A stretch of DNA of 64,000 nt from M55B112 sp964539395. GTDB lineage: Bacteria > Bacteroidota > Bacteroidia > Bacteroidales > GCA-2748055. The position numbers and the translations under genes are program-made. Positions 35,266 through 44,977 of the stretch are shown piece by piece. How positions within the stretch are numbered: the stretch's first letter is position 1; the number at the start of each line of letters is the position of its first letter. Under the pieces are notes generated by a model that was not told where the DNA came from, did not search any database, and saw only the letters and a list, made by a program, of their open reading frames with translations. Where the stretch lies: the NCBI GenBank assembly GCA_964539395.1, contig CAZIIU010000012.1:1-64000 (forward strand). The letters are read 5' to 3'.

Positions 35266-35296
35266 CAAAGATATGAGTAGAACAACAATATAACAA
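35266..35296 (-). promoter_or_regulatory. Putative promoter of lpdA
   Basis: On the minus strand TTG is followed after 20 bases by TATCTTTG (35273-35266), matching the Bacteroidota TAnnTTTG consensus. The leader to the ATG at 35180 would be about 80 bases. Confidence 0.5.
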
Positions 35297-35359
35297 CAAA
35301 ACCTGTATTCAGTTTATGACAAGAGGAAATTCCCTTAAAACAATGAACTTTTTTCTGCT

Positions 35360-35367
35360 TATTTTTG
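35360..35367 (+). promoter_or_regulatory. Putative -7 box of the TonB receptor gene
   Basis: TATTTTTG fits TAnnTTTG, 107 bases upstream of the receptor ATG at 35474. No clear -33 element was seen at the usual distance, so confidence is low. Confidence 0.3.
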
Positions 35368-35473
35368 CAGCTTTGAATTTATATTAATTGTCATGACCTC
35401 CCTCCAACCAAATTCTTAGAAATTTGTTATATAATATTTAACCATTCACAGAAATCAATAAATTATCAATAAT

Positions 35474-37888
35474 ATGCAAAAATTAAACTTTTTAAAAGCA
35501 AAATCCTTTCTGTTCTCTTTTTTCTTTTTGGTTCTCTTAAGTAGTGGCTCGAAATTATTCTGCCAGCAGAAGACAGATGCAAATATATTTGGTGATGTGC
35601 GGTCGGAAGGTGAACACATTCCGTTTGCCAATGTATTCATCGAAGGGACCTCTATAGGAACATCAACGGATGAAACAGGGCATTATATGTTAATAAATAT
35701 GCCAGAGGGAAAGTATACTTTGGTAGCCAATGCACTCGGGTTTGAATCATCAGAGAGAGTAATTGAGATAATAGCAGACAAAACGATTGAGATCAACTTT
35801 GAACTGAAGCGGAAATTTATGACCGTTGATGAAGTAGTAGTAACAGGGACAAAGACCTTTAAGCGGCAGACCCAAAACCCGGTAATTGTGCATGTAATGG
35901 ATAGCAAAATGATCAATGCAGTTCAGGCATGCAACATTTCAGAAGGGCTCAGTTTTCAGCCGGGACTAAGGATCGAGGTTGATTGTCAGACCTGTAACTA
36001 TACCCAACTGCGGATGAACGGACTGGGAGGCAGTTATTCCCAGATACTGATCAACGGCCGCCCGGTGATCAGTCCGCTGGTCGGATTGTACGGCCTGGAA
36101 CAGATTCCCGCCAATATGGTCGAGCGAATTGAGGTAGTAAGAGGCGGTGGATCAGCGCTCTATGGGTCGAGCGCCATCGGGGGAACCGTAAATGTGATCA
36201 CCCGGATACCACAAAAAAATGCATATGATGTGAGCCTGACATCCCAACTGATAAACGGAGAGGCTTTCGATCATGTAATAAACGGCAATATCAGTATGTT
36301 GAGCCGCAACAGGAATGCCGGTGCAGTAGTTTTTGTGAGCAGCAGGTCGAGAGATGCTTACGACCACCCCGGAATTACACTCCTCAGTGAGGGGACAACC
36401 ATTGTTGAAAAGGACAATTTCTCGGAATTACCTGAACTACGCAATAACTCGTTCGGAATGAATCTCTTCTACAAACCGACCCCCAATCAAAAATTAGAGT
36501 TGAATTTCTCCAGTTTATACGAGTACAGGTACGGTGGCGAGATGACTGGTAAGAGCGCACACCTGGCCCTGCAATCAGAAGAGAGGGTACATAATATCCT
36601 GATGGGAGGAGCCGACTACCAGCTGAATTTCAATGGCAACAACAGTTCGGTGATCGCCTATCTTGCCGGACAATATACCGACAGGGATCACTATACAGGA
36701 CTCTACCCCGGAGTTGAAGAATTCGATTCCGACTCATCTTTTCTGGCGGCTGAAATACAGCATCTCCAGGATCCACCTTATGGTTACACTTATAACTCAA
36801 CATTACAGGCAGGAGTTCAGATCAATCACATGCTGGAAAACTTCATCAAGGGCTCCAATGTTATAACCCTGGGTACTGAATATCTCTATGATGATGTGCT
36901 CGATTCAATTCCGGGCTATTTTTACGGAACCGATCAGACAACAGGCAATTATGCCGGGTTCCTGCAAAGCGATTGGGAGATATCGCGCGCTTTTACACTC
37001 CTGCTTGGTATTCGTACCGACAAGCATAACCTGGTCGACCATCTCATCTTCAGTCCGCGTGCCTCTTTTTTATACCGCTATAAGGACTATACCCAATTTC
37101 GCCTCACCTGGGGAACGGGTTTTCGTGCGCCGCAGGCATTCGATACCGATATGCACATTGCCTTTGCCGGAGGTGGGATTTCACGCATCTCCCTGGCACC
37201 TGATCTGAAAGAGGAGCGCTCAAACAGCTTGAGCAGTTCAGTCAATTTCGACTTACCCAAAGAGAACTACATCATCGGATTCACAATAGAAGGATTCTAT
37301 ACATGGCTGGATGATGCCTTCTACCTTCAACCAATTGGCAGGGATGAGCTGGGGGAACAATATCAAAAACGCAACGGACCCGGTGCAACTGTAAAAGGTA
37401 CGACCATTGAATTGAGGGGAAACTATAACAAGATCATACAACTAGAAGCAGGGGCCACACTACAGAAGAGTCTTCACAATGAAGCGGTGGAAACGATTGG
37501 CGGTCTTGAACCGAAAAGAGAATTTTTGCGTACACCAGACCACTATGGCTATGCCATACTCACCTATACTCCCAATGCAAAACTGAATGCTGCATTGAGC
37601 ACAGTATACACGGGTCGGATGCTGCACGCAAAATACTCACCGGACCCGGAACTTGTGCCGGATGAGTACCGGACCTCAAAAGGGTTTTCTGAATTGAATG
37701 TTAAGATAGGCTACACATTTCCATTGAGTACCCTCGATTCCGGAGTTGAATTGTACGGGGGGATCAAAAACATGGCCAATGCATTCCAGGGCGATTTTGA
37801 TAATTTTAAAAACAGGGACAGCAACTATGTTTACGGTCCGGCTTTACCAAGAACTATCTACCTTGGTCTAAAACTTAAGTCTCTGTAG
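35474..37888 (+). CDS. TonB-dependent outer membrane receptor (CirA-like)
   Basis: An 804-residue receptor. Signal peptide at about residues 1-32. A carboxypeptidase-regulatory-like domain follows ('ERIPFANVFIEGTSIGTSTDE'-like segment, residues about 38-115). The TonB plug (about 120-245) includes 'VDEVVVTGTKTFKRQTQNPV' and 'MVERIEVVRGGGSALYGSSAIGG'. An unusual Cys pair sits in 'VDCQTCNYTQLRMNGLGG'. The rest is a 22-stranded barrel ending in 'RTIYLGLKLKSL'. Substrate cannot be assigned; siderophores, cobalamin or metals are possible. It appears monocistronic. Confidence 0.9.
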   Translation: MQKLNFLKAKSFLFSFFFLVLLSSGSKLFCQQKTDANIFGDVRSEGEHIPFANVFIEGTSIGTSTDETGHYMLINMPEGKYTLVANALGFESSERVIEIIADKTIEINFELKRKFMTVDEVVVTGTKTFKRQTQNPVIVHVMDSKMINAVQACNISEGLSFQPGLRIEVDCQTCNYTQLRMNGLGGSYSQILINGRPVISPLVGLYGLEQIPANMVERIEVVRGGGSALYGSSAIGGTVNVITRIPQKNAYDVSLTSQLINGEAFDHVINGNISMLSRNRNAGAVVFVSSRSRDAYDHPGITLLSEGTTIVEKDNFSELPELRNNSFGMNLFYKPTPNQKLELNFSSLYEYRYGGEMTGKSAHLALQSEERVHNILMGGADYQLNFNGNNSSVIAYLAGQYTDRDHYTGLYPGVEEFDSDSSFLAAEIQHLQDPPYGYTYNSTLQAGVQINHMLENFIKGSNVITLGTEYLYDDVLDSIPGYFYGTDQTTGNYAGFLQSDWEISRAFTLLLGIRTDKHNLVDHLIFSPRASFLYRYKDYTQFRLTWGTGFRAPQAFDTDMHIAFAGGGISRISLAPDLKEERSNSLSSSVNFDLPKENYIIGFTIEGFYTWLDDAFYLQPIGRDELGEQYQKRNGPGATVKGTTIELRGNYNKIIQLEAGATLQKSLHNEAVETIGGLEPKREFLRTPDHYGYAILTYTPNAKLNAALSTVYTGRMLHAKYSPDPELVPDEYRTSKGFSELNVKIGYTFPLSTLDSGVELYGGIKNMANAFQGDFDNFKNRDSNYVYGPALPRTIYLGLKLKSL

Positions 37889-38169
37889 AAAACCATTCCA
37901 TTTTTTCTGAGGCCAGGCAGTTAAGGGCATTTCACGATCGATCCTGGAGAATCATCAGGGAAGAAATTGTTCAGGATATCCGGTTGTAATCCTTTCAGGA
38001 GTAGTATAAAGCATGACTTATTTAAATGGATCAGCATCGGATTAATCATCCACTTCGGTATTATTAACAACAAATTATAATAATTTTGCTGGCAGATAAT
38101 CAAATGCCAGCGGGTTTGATCAGATATAACTTGCTCATTATATAAAATTAAATCAAGCTTAATACCTGA

Positions 38170-38955
38170 ATGAGGAGAAAAGGCAACTTTGTCAGAAGGA
38201 TTCTCTACAGATCCTTTTCCCTGGAAACATATCTTCGGCTACTGAGTGGTTTTTACCTTGCAGCCTTTAACCGGGGATTGTTAAAAGGTAATCCGCTGTA
38301 CGAATATCCCTATTTTTTGGAAAAGTTAATTGGAACAGGTGCAGTTTGTATTGATGTCGGTGCCAATCTGGGGTATTATTCAACCGTATTATCAAAACTG
38401 GCCGGACCGGAAGGAAGGGTCTTAGCTGTTGAACCGGTGGAGCCTGTCAGAAAAGTGCTTGAAAAAAATACCCGGAAATATAAGAACATTGAAATTCTTC
38501 CCTACGCCCTGGGCGAGGAAGATGCCACCATTCAGATCAGCAACACCACTTTCCGGGAGAAAGGCTTCCTGGCATCCGGGTCCTTTTTTGTAAGCGACAG
38601 CAAATCCGGCCGGCAACCTGATGAAAATATTGCGTTTACTGCATTGATGAAGAAAGGAAGCAAACTGTTTGAGCACCTGGAAAGAGTTGATTTTATCAAA
38701 TGCGATATTGAAGGATATGAAATTATCGTTCTACCGGAACTTGAACCGCTCATTCTGAAATTCAGGCCGTTGCTACTTGTGGAGACCACCGGAAAAAACA
38801 GGGAAAAACTGCTGAAACTTTTCAGCAGGATAGGATACGAAGGATTTATCCTGACTGAAAACCGGCTCACCCCGGCCGGGAGTGGTGGAACGAAAGATGT
38901 TTTCTTTATTCCACAGGAGAAAAGCAAATCGATTATCCCCCTCAGCAAACAGTAG
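38170..38955 (+). CDS. FkbM family methyltransferase
   Basis: A 261-residue SAM-dependent methyltransferase. Motif I is 'CIDVGANLGYYSTVLSKL' (DVGANLG at residues 62-68), the FkbM hallmark; 'VLAVEPVEPVRKVLEKN' and 'FIKCDIEGYEIIVLPEL' are the next two motifs, followed by 'PLLLVETTG'. Such enzymes O-methylate polysaccharides or lipids. The gene stands alone upstream of meaB, with no glycan cluster nearby, so the substrate is unknown. Confidence 0.85.
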   Translation: MRRKGNFVRRILYRSFSLETYLRLLSGFYLAAFNRGLLKGNPLYEYPYFLEKLIGTGAVCIDVGANLGYYSTVLSKLAGPEGRVLAVEPVEPVRKVLEKNTRKYKNIEILPYALGEEDATIQISNTTFREKGFLASGSFFVSDSKSGRQPDENIAFTALMKKGSKLFEHLERVDFIKCDIEGYEIIVLPELEPLILKFRPLLLVETTGKNREKLLKLFSRIGYEGFILTENRLTPAGSGGTKDVFFIPQEKSKSIIPLSKQ

Positions 38956-39035
38956 CGACTGATCTGCTGACCATTCCTCTGAACAATCGTAAAGCTGTTA
39001 ATATCCAACAGGGTATTACCTGTTCTTAATTTCAC

Positions 39036-39043
39036 TAACTTTG
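39036..39043 (+). promoter_or_regulatory. Putative -7 box of meaB
   Basis: TAACTTTG, followed by C, matches the TAnnTTTG consensus 20 bases before the meaB ATG at 39063. No convincing -33 box at 19-21 bases. Confidence 0.4.
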
Positions 39044-39062
39044 CGGGAACAGGCAACAAATC

Positions 39063-40175
39063 ATGGCCCGTAATAAGAAAAAATCCGCATTGAGTGTCAG
39101 CCTGGGGGTACCACAACCCTCCCCGGTGAATGAGCAGGCACTGGAGCGCATCAGGCGATCCCGCAAAATAACCACAGGAGCTGATGAGCTATTCAATGGC
39201 ATCCGGAACGGGGACAGAACTGCGCTATCGAAGGCGATCACCCTGATAGAGAGCTCCCTTCCCGAACACCAGTTAAAGGCACAGGAGCTGGTTGGCAGAT
39301 CAATTCCCGTGAGCGGCAATTCCTTGAGGGTCGGGATCACCGGGGTACCCGGGGCTGGAAAAAGCACATTTATAGAATCATTCGGAAAATACCTGCTCAA
39401 CAAAGGCCATAAAATCGCAGTGCTGGCAATCGACCCGAGCAGTGAGCGATCAGGAGGATCAATACTGGGCGATAAAACACGCATGGAAACTATTGCCGGC
39501 CATGAAAATGCTTTTATACGACCGTCACCTTCGGGCGGGACGCTGGGTGGTGTGGCCAGGAAAACCCGTGAATCAATCATCCTCTGCGAAGCCGCTGAAA
39601 ACGATCTAATCATCGTGGAAACTGTAGGTGTCGGACAGTCCGAAACAACGGTCCATTCGATGGTCGACTTCTTCCTTGTGCTGATGATCCCCGGGGCAGG
39701 TGATGAACTGCAGGGAATGAAACGGGGAATCATGGAGATGGCCGATGCCATTCTTATCAACAAGGCCGACGGAAATAACATCGAACGGGCAGGGAGAGCA
39801 AAAACGGAATATACAAACGCGCTTCATCTCTTTCCTCTGCCCCCTTCTGGTTGGCAACCACAGGTGCTCACCTGCTCATCTGCCGAGGGAACAGGAATCT
39901 TAGATGTGTGGCAAATGATCTTACAATACAGGAGCCAAACCGTGAATAACGGATTCTTCGAAAAGAGGAGGACAGAGCAAAGTAAATACTGGTTGTATCA
40001 GTCGCTGAACGAAGGTCTCAAATTAAGGTTTTTCAATAATCCTGAAGTTAAAAGCAGACTCGAAGAGCTTGAAGTAATGATGATGAACCACCAGATAAGC
40101 TCCTTTGCTGCAGCTGCCGAACTGCTTGATCAATTTCTGCCAAAATCTTTAGTTGATAAAAAGAGACCCGATTAA
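39063..40175 (+). CDS. meaB: Methylmalonyl-CoA mutase-associated GTPase MeaB
   Basis: A 370-residue G3E-type P-loop GTPase that protects and reactivates the B12-dependent methylmalonyl-CoA mutase. Walker A 'GVPGAGKSTF' is at residues 94-102; also visible are 'AIDPSSERSGGSILGDKTRM', 'IRPSPSGGTLGGVARKT', 'VETVGVGQSE' and 'NKADGNNIERA' (the NKxD base-specificity motif). Length fits MeaB. The mutase genes are not in the window. Confidence 0.95.
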   Translation: MARNKKKSALSVSLGVPQPSPVNEQALERIRRSRKITTGADELFNGIRNGDRTALSKAITLIESSLPEHQLKAQELVGRSIPVSGNSLRVGITGVPGAGKSTFIESFGKYLLNKGHKIAVLAIDPSSERSGGSILGDKTRMETIAGHENAFIRPSPSGGTLGGVARKTRESIILCEAAENDLIIVETVGVGQSETTVHSMVDFFLVLMIPGAGDELQGMKRGIMEMADAILINKADGNNIERAGRAKTEYTNALHLFPLPPSGWQPQVLTCSSAEGTGILDVWQMILQYRSQTVNNGFFEKRRTEQSKYWLYQSLNEGLKLRFFNNPEVKSRLEELEVMMMNHQISSFAAAAELLDQFLPKSLVDKKRPD

Positions 40176-40329
40176 AGGGTTTTTGACAAGATTAATACCC
40201 AACTCCGATAAAAAGATCGTATCATTGCAATAATATTTTAACCATGAAAATTATCCTGCCAATTAGCCACATTTCAGTGAGTCGCCCCGTTGACTGAATG
40301 GCAATAGTGCATGGACAAGACCTAAAAAA

Positions 40330-41424
40330 ATGAAAAAACTCTTTATTCTTTCCATTGCCGCAGTGTTGTTTGCATGTGACAACAAGCAAGGCTTTACAAT
40401 ACAATTAGAACTGAATGAACTCGCAGGAAGTGAGGTTGCCCTCATGCAAAATGTTTACGGAGAAATTGTAAAAATTGATTCTGTAATACTGGATGATACT
40501 GGAAGCGGAACCCTTTCGGGCTATATAAATGCTCCGGAAGTTATGTTTCTTGGCAAGCCTGGAGAAACCTCCCCAATCCGGGTTTTTATGGACAATAATA
40601 ATTATTCCGTCTCAGGCACATTTGAAAACCTTACCATTGAAGCAGACGGGGGACCACAGATTGCGTATCAAAAATACCTGGATGCTACGCAGCAGTTCCT
40701 TGTTCAACAAAAGCAGATCATAGAGAATTTCTACGATGCTCAGGCTGCGGAAGCTGACGAAAACACCATGAATTCCATCCTGGAAGAATACTACGCCATC
40801 AATGACCAGAAAAGCAGCTTCGATTCGACATATATGGCAGATAACCCGGCATCACCTGTGACACTGTATCTTTTGCGCGGTGTATATTACAAACTGGATT
40901 CCGATGAACTGGAAAGTGCGCTTTCCGCTTTCAGCGGCTCGCTGAACCAAAGCAGCTACTATGTGCATATGTCTGAGCACCTGGACCGCATGAAAAATGT
41001 TGAGATCGGGCAGAAATTCACCGATCTTGAGCTACCTGATACCGAAGGAAATATGATAAAGCTCTCGGATATCGCCGGAAAAGGTGTACTTCTGATCGAT
41101 TTCTGGGCAGCATGGTGCGGCCCATGCCGCAATGCCAACCCGGGAATTGTAGAGATTTACAATGATTTCAATGATAAGGGATTCGATATTGTTGGAATCT
41201 CCCTCGACAGAACTAGGGAGGAATGGTTGAAAGCTATTGAAGATGACAACCTGACCTGGCACCACATGTCGGACCTGAAATTCTGGGAATCTGAAGCTGC
41301 CAAAACATATGCCGTTGCCTCAATACCCCACACTGTACTGCTCGATGAAGATGGAACGATCATTGCAAAAAACCTTTCAAAAGAGGAACTTAGAGAGAAG
41401 CTGTCGGAGCTATTGGATAGCTGA
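40330..41424 (+). CDS. Thioredoxin-fold TlpA/DUF4369 lipoprotein
   Basis: A 364-residue secreted protein with a signal sequence ending at Cys ('SIAAVLFACDN'), a lipobox-like site. Residues about 20-110 match the DUF4369 domain common in Bacteroidota ('FTIQLELNELAGSEVALMQNVYG'). The C-terminal 140 residues are a TlpA-type thioredoxin domain with 'DFWAAWCGPCRNANPG'; the CxxC is Cys263-Cys266. It probably reduces disulfides in the periplasm or outer membrane. No partner gene is adjacent. Confidence 0.9.
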   Translation: MKKLFILSIAAVLFACDNKQGFTIQLELNELAGSEVALMQNVYGEIVKIDSVILDDTGSGTLSGYINAPEVMFLGKPGETSPIRVFMDNNNYSVSGTFENLTIEADGGPQIAYQKYLDATQQFLVQQKQIIENFYDAQAAEADENTMNSILEEYYAINDQKSSFDSTYMADNPASPVTLYLLRGVYYKLDSDELESALSAFSGSLNQSSYYVHMSEHLDRMKNVEIGQKFTDLELPDTEGNMIKLSDIAGKGVLLIDFWAAWCGPCRNANPGIVEIYNDFNDKGFDIVGISLDRTREEWLKAIEDDNLTWHHMSDLKFWESEAAKTYAVASIPHTVLLDEDGTIIAKNLSKEELREKLSELLDS

Positions 41425-41494
41425 GGAAGGCAAAACAACCGATAGTTACTTGTTAGGATTCTTTGAAGGGATGAATCTTCGGATGCAGCATATC

Positions 41495-43570
41495 CTATCC
41501 AAGGTACTTCAGTTTAAAGTACTCATATATGGCCAGTTGAGAGCGCACTTCCGGCTGGTCATTATGAATACGCACATTTTGTAGATTCTCATCGATGGTA
41601 CTTGCTTTTACATTGTCGGAAAGCTGTATATTTAATATATCCATTATCTCCAGCTTCAACTCCTCCTCATAGATAGGAAATATACACTCAATCCTTCGGT
41701 AAAGGTTTCTCTTCATCCAGTCGGCAGAACCTGAATAGACCTTTGTTTTTCCATTGTTATGAAAAACAAATATCCTCGCATGCTCCAGGAAGCGGTCAAC
41801 GATCCGGATCAAACGAATATTCTTGCTGTACGGCTGACCCGGTTTCAAAATACAGATGCCACGGATAATAAGGTCGATGGTCACCCCTGCTTCACTGGCT
41901 TTATACAGCTCCTCCACCAGAGGCTCATCCTGAAGTCCGTTCATCTTCAGAAGAATATAGGCCTCCTTACCCTTCCTGGCATTTTTAGCTTCCTGCCTGA
42001 TCAGCTGGATAAAATGCGGAACCATATTAAAACCGGGAACCAGTATATGCTCAAATTTGCATTCATACTGCTGGTCTTCAAGGTGCCGGTAAAGATCTTT
42101 TACCTCGTTAACAATACCAATATGAGAAGTAAAAAGACCGTGGTCACCATACAACTTCGCGGTTTTCTCATTAAAATTACCTGTTCCCAGGTAGACCTGG
42201 TCGCCTGTTTCACTTCCCGGCTCGCGAATCACCAGTGCAAGCTTGGCATGCACCTTAAGTTTGGGAATGCTGTAAAGTATCCTGATCCCCGCCTTTTGCA
42301 TCTCCGCCGCCCATTCAAGATTGGCCTCTTCGTCGAACCGGGCCTTCAGCTCGACAAAAACGGTTACTTTTTTTCCGTTTTCCGCCGCATTAATCAAGGC
42401 CTTTATCACAGTTGAGTTCTCTGCGACACGATACTGTGTGGTTTTGATCTCCTCAACTGTATTGTCCTTTGATGCCTCACTCAGAAAATCTATCAGGTAG
42501 TCATAACGCTGGTAAGGAACACTCAGCAACAGGTCGCGCTCATTGATCAGATTAGCCATTGTACCCTCGTAATTCTCAACAAATGGAATCGGCAATGGTG
42601 GCCACTTGTCTATCTCAAGTTCAGGACTCCTCGGATTCGGAAATGTAAAGAAATCCCTGAAATTGTGTCTGCTTCCACCTTTAACAAGGATATCGTCCTC
42701 CAGGTGAAAGGTCTTTCTGAAATAAATCAGCATCTTCTCCGGCATGTGCCTGTCGTACTGGAAACGATTGGGTTTACCAAGGGAGCGATGCTTCCTTAGG
42801 TCCTCTATAACCTCGATAAGATCCTCTTCCTCATAATCGTCGTACTCCAGGTCGGCATCGCGTGTTAACTTTATCGAGAAGTATTTTTTTATAATATAAC
42901 CCGGAAATATGGCATCAACATGACGCATGATCAAGTCCTCGAGGAAAATTATCTTATGCTTGTCATCATCCCTTGGAAGTTCAATAAACCTGGGAAGATT
43001 CCTGTCGAGCGGCACCTTGATGATACCGTACTGCTCCCTCCGGTTCCCGACTTTTTTATTAAACTTATCTTTGATAACCATTTCAAGGGCCAGGTATACA
43101 TTCCCCGTCTGCAAAAACGGCCTGATTCGCTGTTTGATCAGTAACACAGGCTGGATTTGTGTAAGAACCTCTATGAAAAACAGTTCCTTTAACTCCCTCC
43201 TCTCCGATTCGGTGAGCTTCAATTTGCTGTCGACTATGTAGATATTGTTCTTTTGAAGCTCGGGAATAATCTCCTCTTCAAAAACACGGTGGAAAACAAC
43301 CTGCTGTTCAGATACTATCTCGTTGATCTGGTGAATGATCATTGCCGGCTGAACACGACTAATCTGGTCAGGGAATCGCTCCTGCTGTCGCAGCATCTGT
43401 TTGTAGTAGCTTACCCGGACAGAGTAAAACTCCTCCATATTGTTGGAGTAAATCGCCAAAAACTTAATCCTCTCATACAGCGGAAGGGATCTGTCCATCG
43501 CCTCCTCTAAAACCCTGTAATTGAATGACAGCCAACTGATATCCCTGTTAAAAAATGTGTATTTGCGCAT
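41495..43570 (-). CDS. ppk1: Polyphosphate kinase 1
   Basis: About 691 residues from the ATG at 43570, where the conserved N-terminus 'YTFFNRDISWLSFNYRVLEEA' begins. PPK1 makes polyphosphate from ATP through a phosphohistidine. The autophosphorylated His is His441 in 'LKVHAKLALV', and the second active-site His is His604 in 'VFHNNGKTKVYSGSADWM'. 'KTTQYRVAENSTVIKALINAAENGK' and 'VYLGTGNFNEKTAKLYGDHGL' are typical. No ppx gene is next to it. Confidence 0.96.
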   Translation of the reverse strand: MRKYTFFNRDISWLSFNYRVLEEAMDRSLPLYERIKFLAIYSNNMEEFYSVRVSYYKQMLRQQERFPDQISRVQPAMIIHQINEIVSEQQVVFHRVFEEEIIPELQKNNIYIVDSKLKLTESERRELKELFFIEVLTQIQPVLLIKQRIRPFLQTGNVYLALEMVIKDKFNKKVGNRREQYGIIKVPLDRNLPRFIELPRDDDKHKIIFLEDLIMRHVDAIFPGYIIKKYFSIKLTRDADLEYDDYEEEDLIEVIEDLRKHRSLGKPNRFQYDRHMPEKMLIYFRKTFHLEDDILVKGGSRHNFRDFFTFPNPRSPELEIDKWPPLPIPFVENYEGTMANLINERDLLLSVPYQRYDYLIDFLSEASKDNTVEEIKTTQYRVAENSTVIKALINAAENGKKVTVFVELKARFDEEANLEWAAEMQKAGIRILYSIPKLKVHAKLALVIREPGSETGDQVYLGTGNFNEKTAKLYGDHGLFTSHIGIVNEVKDLYRHLEDQQYECKFEHILVPGFNMVPHFIQLIRQEAKNARKGKEAYILLKMNGLQDEPLVEELYKASEAGVTIDLIIRGICILKPGQPYSKNIRLIRIVDRFLEHARIFVFHNNGKTKVYSGSADWMKRNLYRRIECIFPIYEEELKLEIMDILNIQLSDNVKASTIDENLQNVRIHNDQPEVRSQLAIYEYFKLKYLG

Positions 43571-43616
43571 ATCACAAGGTATTTGTAAGGAGCATGAATG
43601 CAATTCCTCTATGTAA

Positions 43617-43624
43617 CAAATATA
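43617..43624 (-). promoter_or_regulatory. Putative -7 box of ppk1
   Basis: TATATTTG on the minus strand fits TAnnTTTG. It lies about 47 bases before the ATG at 43570 and 14 before an alternative in-frame start at 43603. Confidence 0.35.
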
Positions 43625-43704
43625 AGATTTTTTGGAAAATTGTAATTCACTCCTTAATGTTACGCACCAGGACTAATCAAAGAAGGTTAAGCTGCTGAAG
43701 GGCT

Positions 43705-44793
43705 TTAACTTACCACTACTTCACCCTTTATTCTGAGGACTACATTAGTCCTCTTGGGATCGTTGGTAATAATGGTTATATTCTGGTTCTGGTTACCGCG
43801 TTTACCGGCTGAATTGAATATCGCCTTAATCTTTACGCTGCCTCCCGGTTCAATGGCCATCTTTTCGGGCCTGGCCGCAGTACAACCACACGACGACTTG
43901 ATCTTTCTGATGTACAATGTAGATTTACCATTGTTGCTCAGAACAAATTCATGCTCAAATTTTTCACTTTGATTCATCTTGCCGAAACTCACTTCGGGAT
44001 TATCCACATTTGCAACTGGCGCCATAGACAGCTCCTGTGGGGAAAGTGACGCAAAATCCTCAACGATATTCGCAGAGATCACGAGACTGTAACTTCTGTC
44101 ATAGTTGCCATCCACTGTAACATTCGCACGGTCGATCACCATTCCCCAGTCATTCTTTCCGGTAGCATCATAAGTGGCAACCAGGTAGCCTTTCTCATTT
44201 GGGTCCAGAACCTCCGGTTCAAATTTCATCTCCAGGTGACCAGGCATACGCCCAAAACCGAGGCTAATCTTCCTGGAACTGTTGTTTATGACTTCCAGCC
44301 GGTAATCCTTCTGTGAAGTATTGCTAATATTCCCGAATGCAAGATGATTTGCTTTCAGGCGCAGACCTCCCATGCTGTACCTGTATTCATCTTCTATGGT
44401 ACGGGGTTTCTGTGTAACTTCGCCCTTAATAGTGAGCCTGACAGCTCCCTGATCGGAATTGGAATCGACAAACAAATACTTAGAAAATGCTCCCGGTCTG
44501 CCTGCCGGATTGTATGTGACATCAACAAATCCGTTTCCTCCCGGGGGCACTGGCTCACGGGTCCAGTTTGGGGAAGTGCAACCACATGATGTCCTTACAT
44601 TCTGAATTATTAGAGGCGTTCCACCAGTATTCACAAATTTGAACTTATAAGAAACAGTACCTCCCTCTTCTTTTATGGTTCCAAAATCATAGTTCTGCTT
44701 CTCAAATGACATATTGGGTCCTATTGTTTGGGAAAAACCGGTACCCAAAAAAACCATGACCAATAATACCTCTATTAAAATTTGTTTAATCAT
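43705..44793 (-). CDS. DUF1573 domain protein (two ASPM/HYDIN-like domains)
   Basis: About 362 residues from the ATG at 44793, with a signal peptide (IKQILIEVLLVMVFLGTGFSQ). Two DUF1573-type immunoglobulin-like domains flank a central strand-rich region. Each carries the hallmark Cys pair: 'VRTSCGCTSPNWTREP' (about residue 70) and 'IKSSCGCTAARPEKM' (about residue 320). DUF1573 proteins are secreted in Bacteroidota and of unknown function. The gene appears monocistronic and diverges from the propeller/barrel gene. Confidence 0.88.
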   Translation of the reverse strand: MIKQILIEVLLVMVFLGTGFSQTIGPNMSFEKQNYDFGTIKEEGGTVSYKFKFVNTGGTPLIIQNVRTSCGCTSPNWTREPVPPGGNGFVDVTYNPAGRPGAFSKYLFVDSNSDQGAVRLTIKGEVTQKPRTIEDEYRYSMGGLRLKANHLAFGNISNTSQKDYRLEVINNSSRKISLGFGRMPGHLEMKFEPEVLDPNEKGYLVATYDATGKNDWGMVIDRANVTVDGNYDRSYSLVISANIVEDFASLSPQELSMAPVANVDNPEVSFGKMNQSEKFEHEFVLSNNGKSTLYIRKIKSSCGCTAARPEKMAIEPGGSVKIKAIFNSAGKRGNQNQNITIITNDPKRTNVVLRIKGEVVVS

Positions 44794-44977
44794 CTTAACA
44801 AAATTAAATTCTACCAACATAAAAAAGAAACATTGGGCACAAATTTAACGTTTTAATCACTTAAAAGGTTGCGTTCTGCTTGTTTTCTTTTTTTATTCAA
44901 AAATCGAACCAATGGGCTCAACCATATTTTAATGAATATTGTTTATTTTTAACGATTATCTGTAAATTTATATTACA

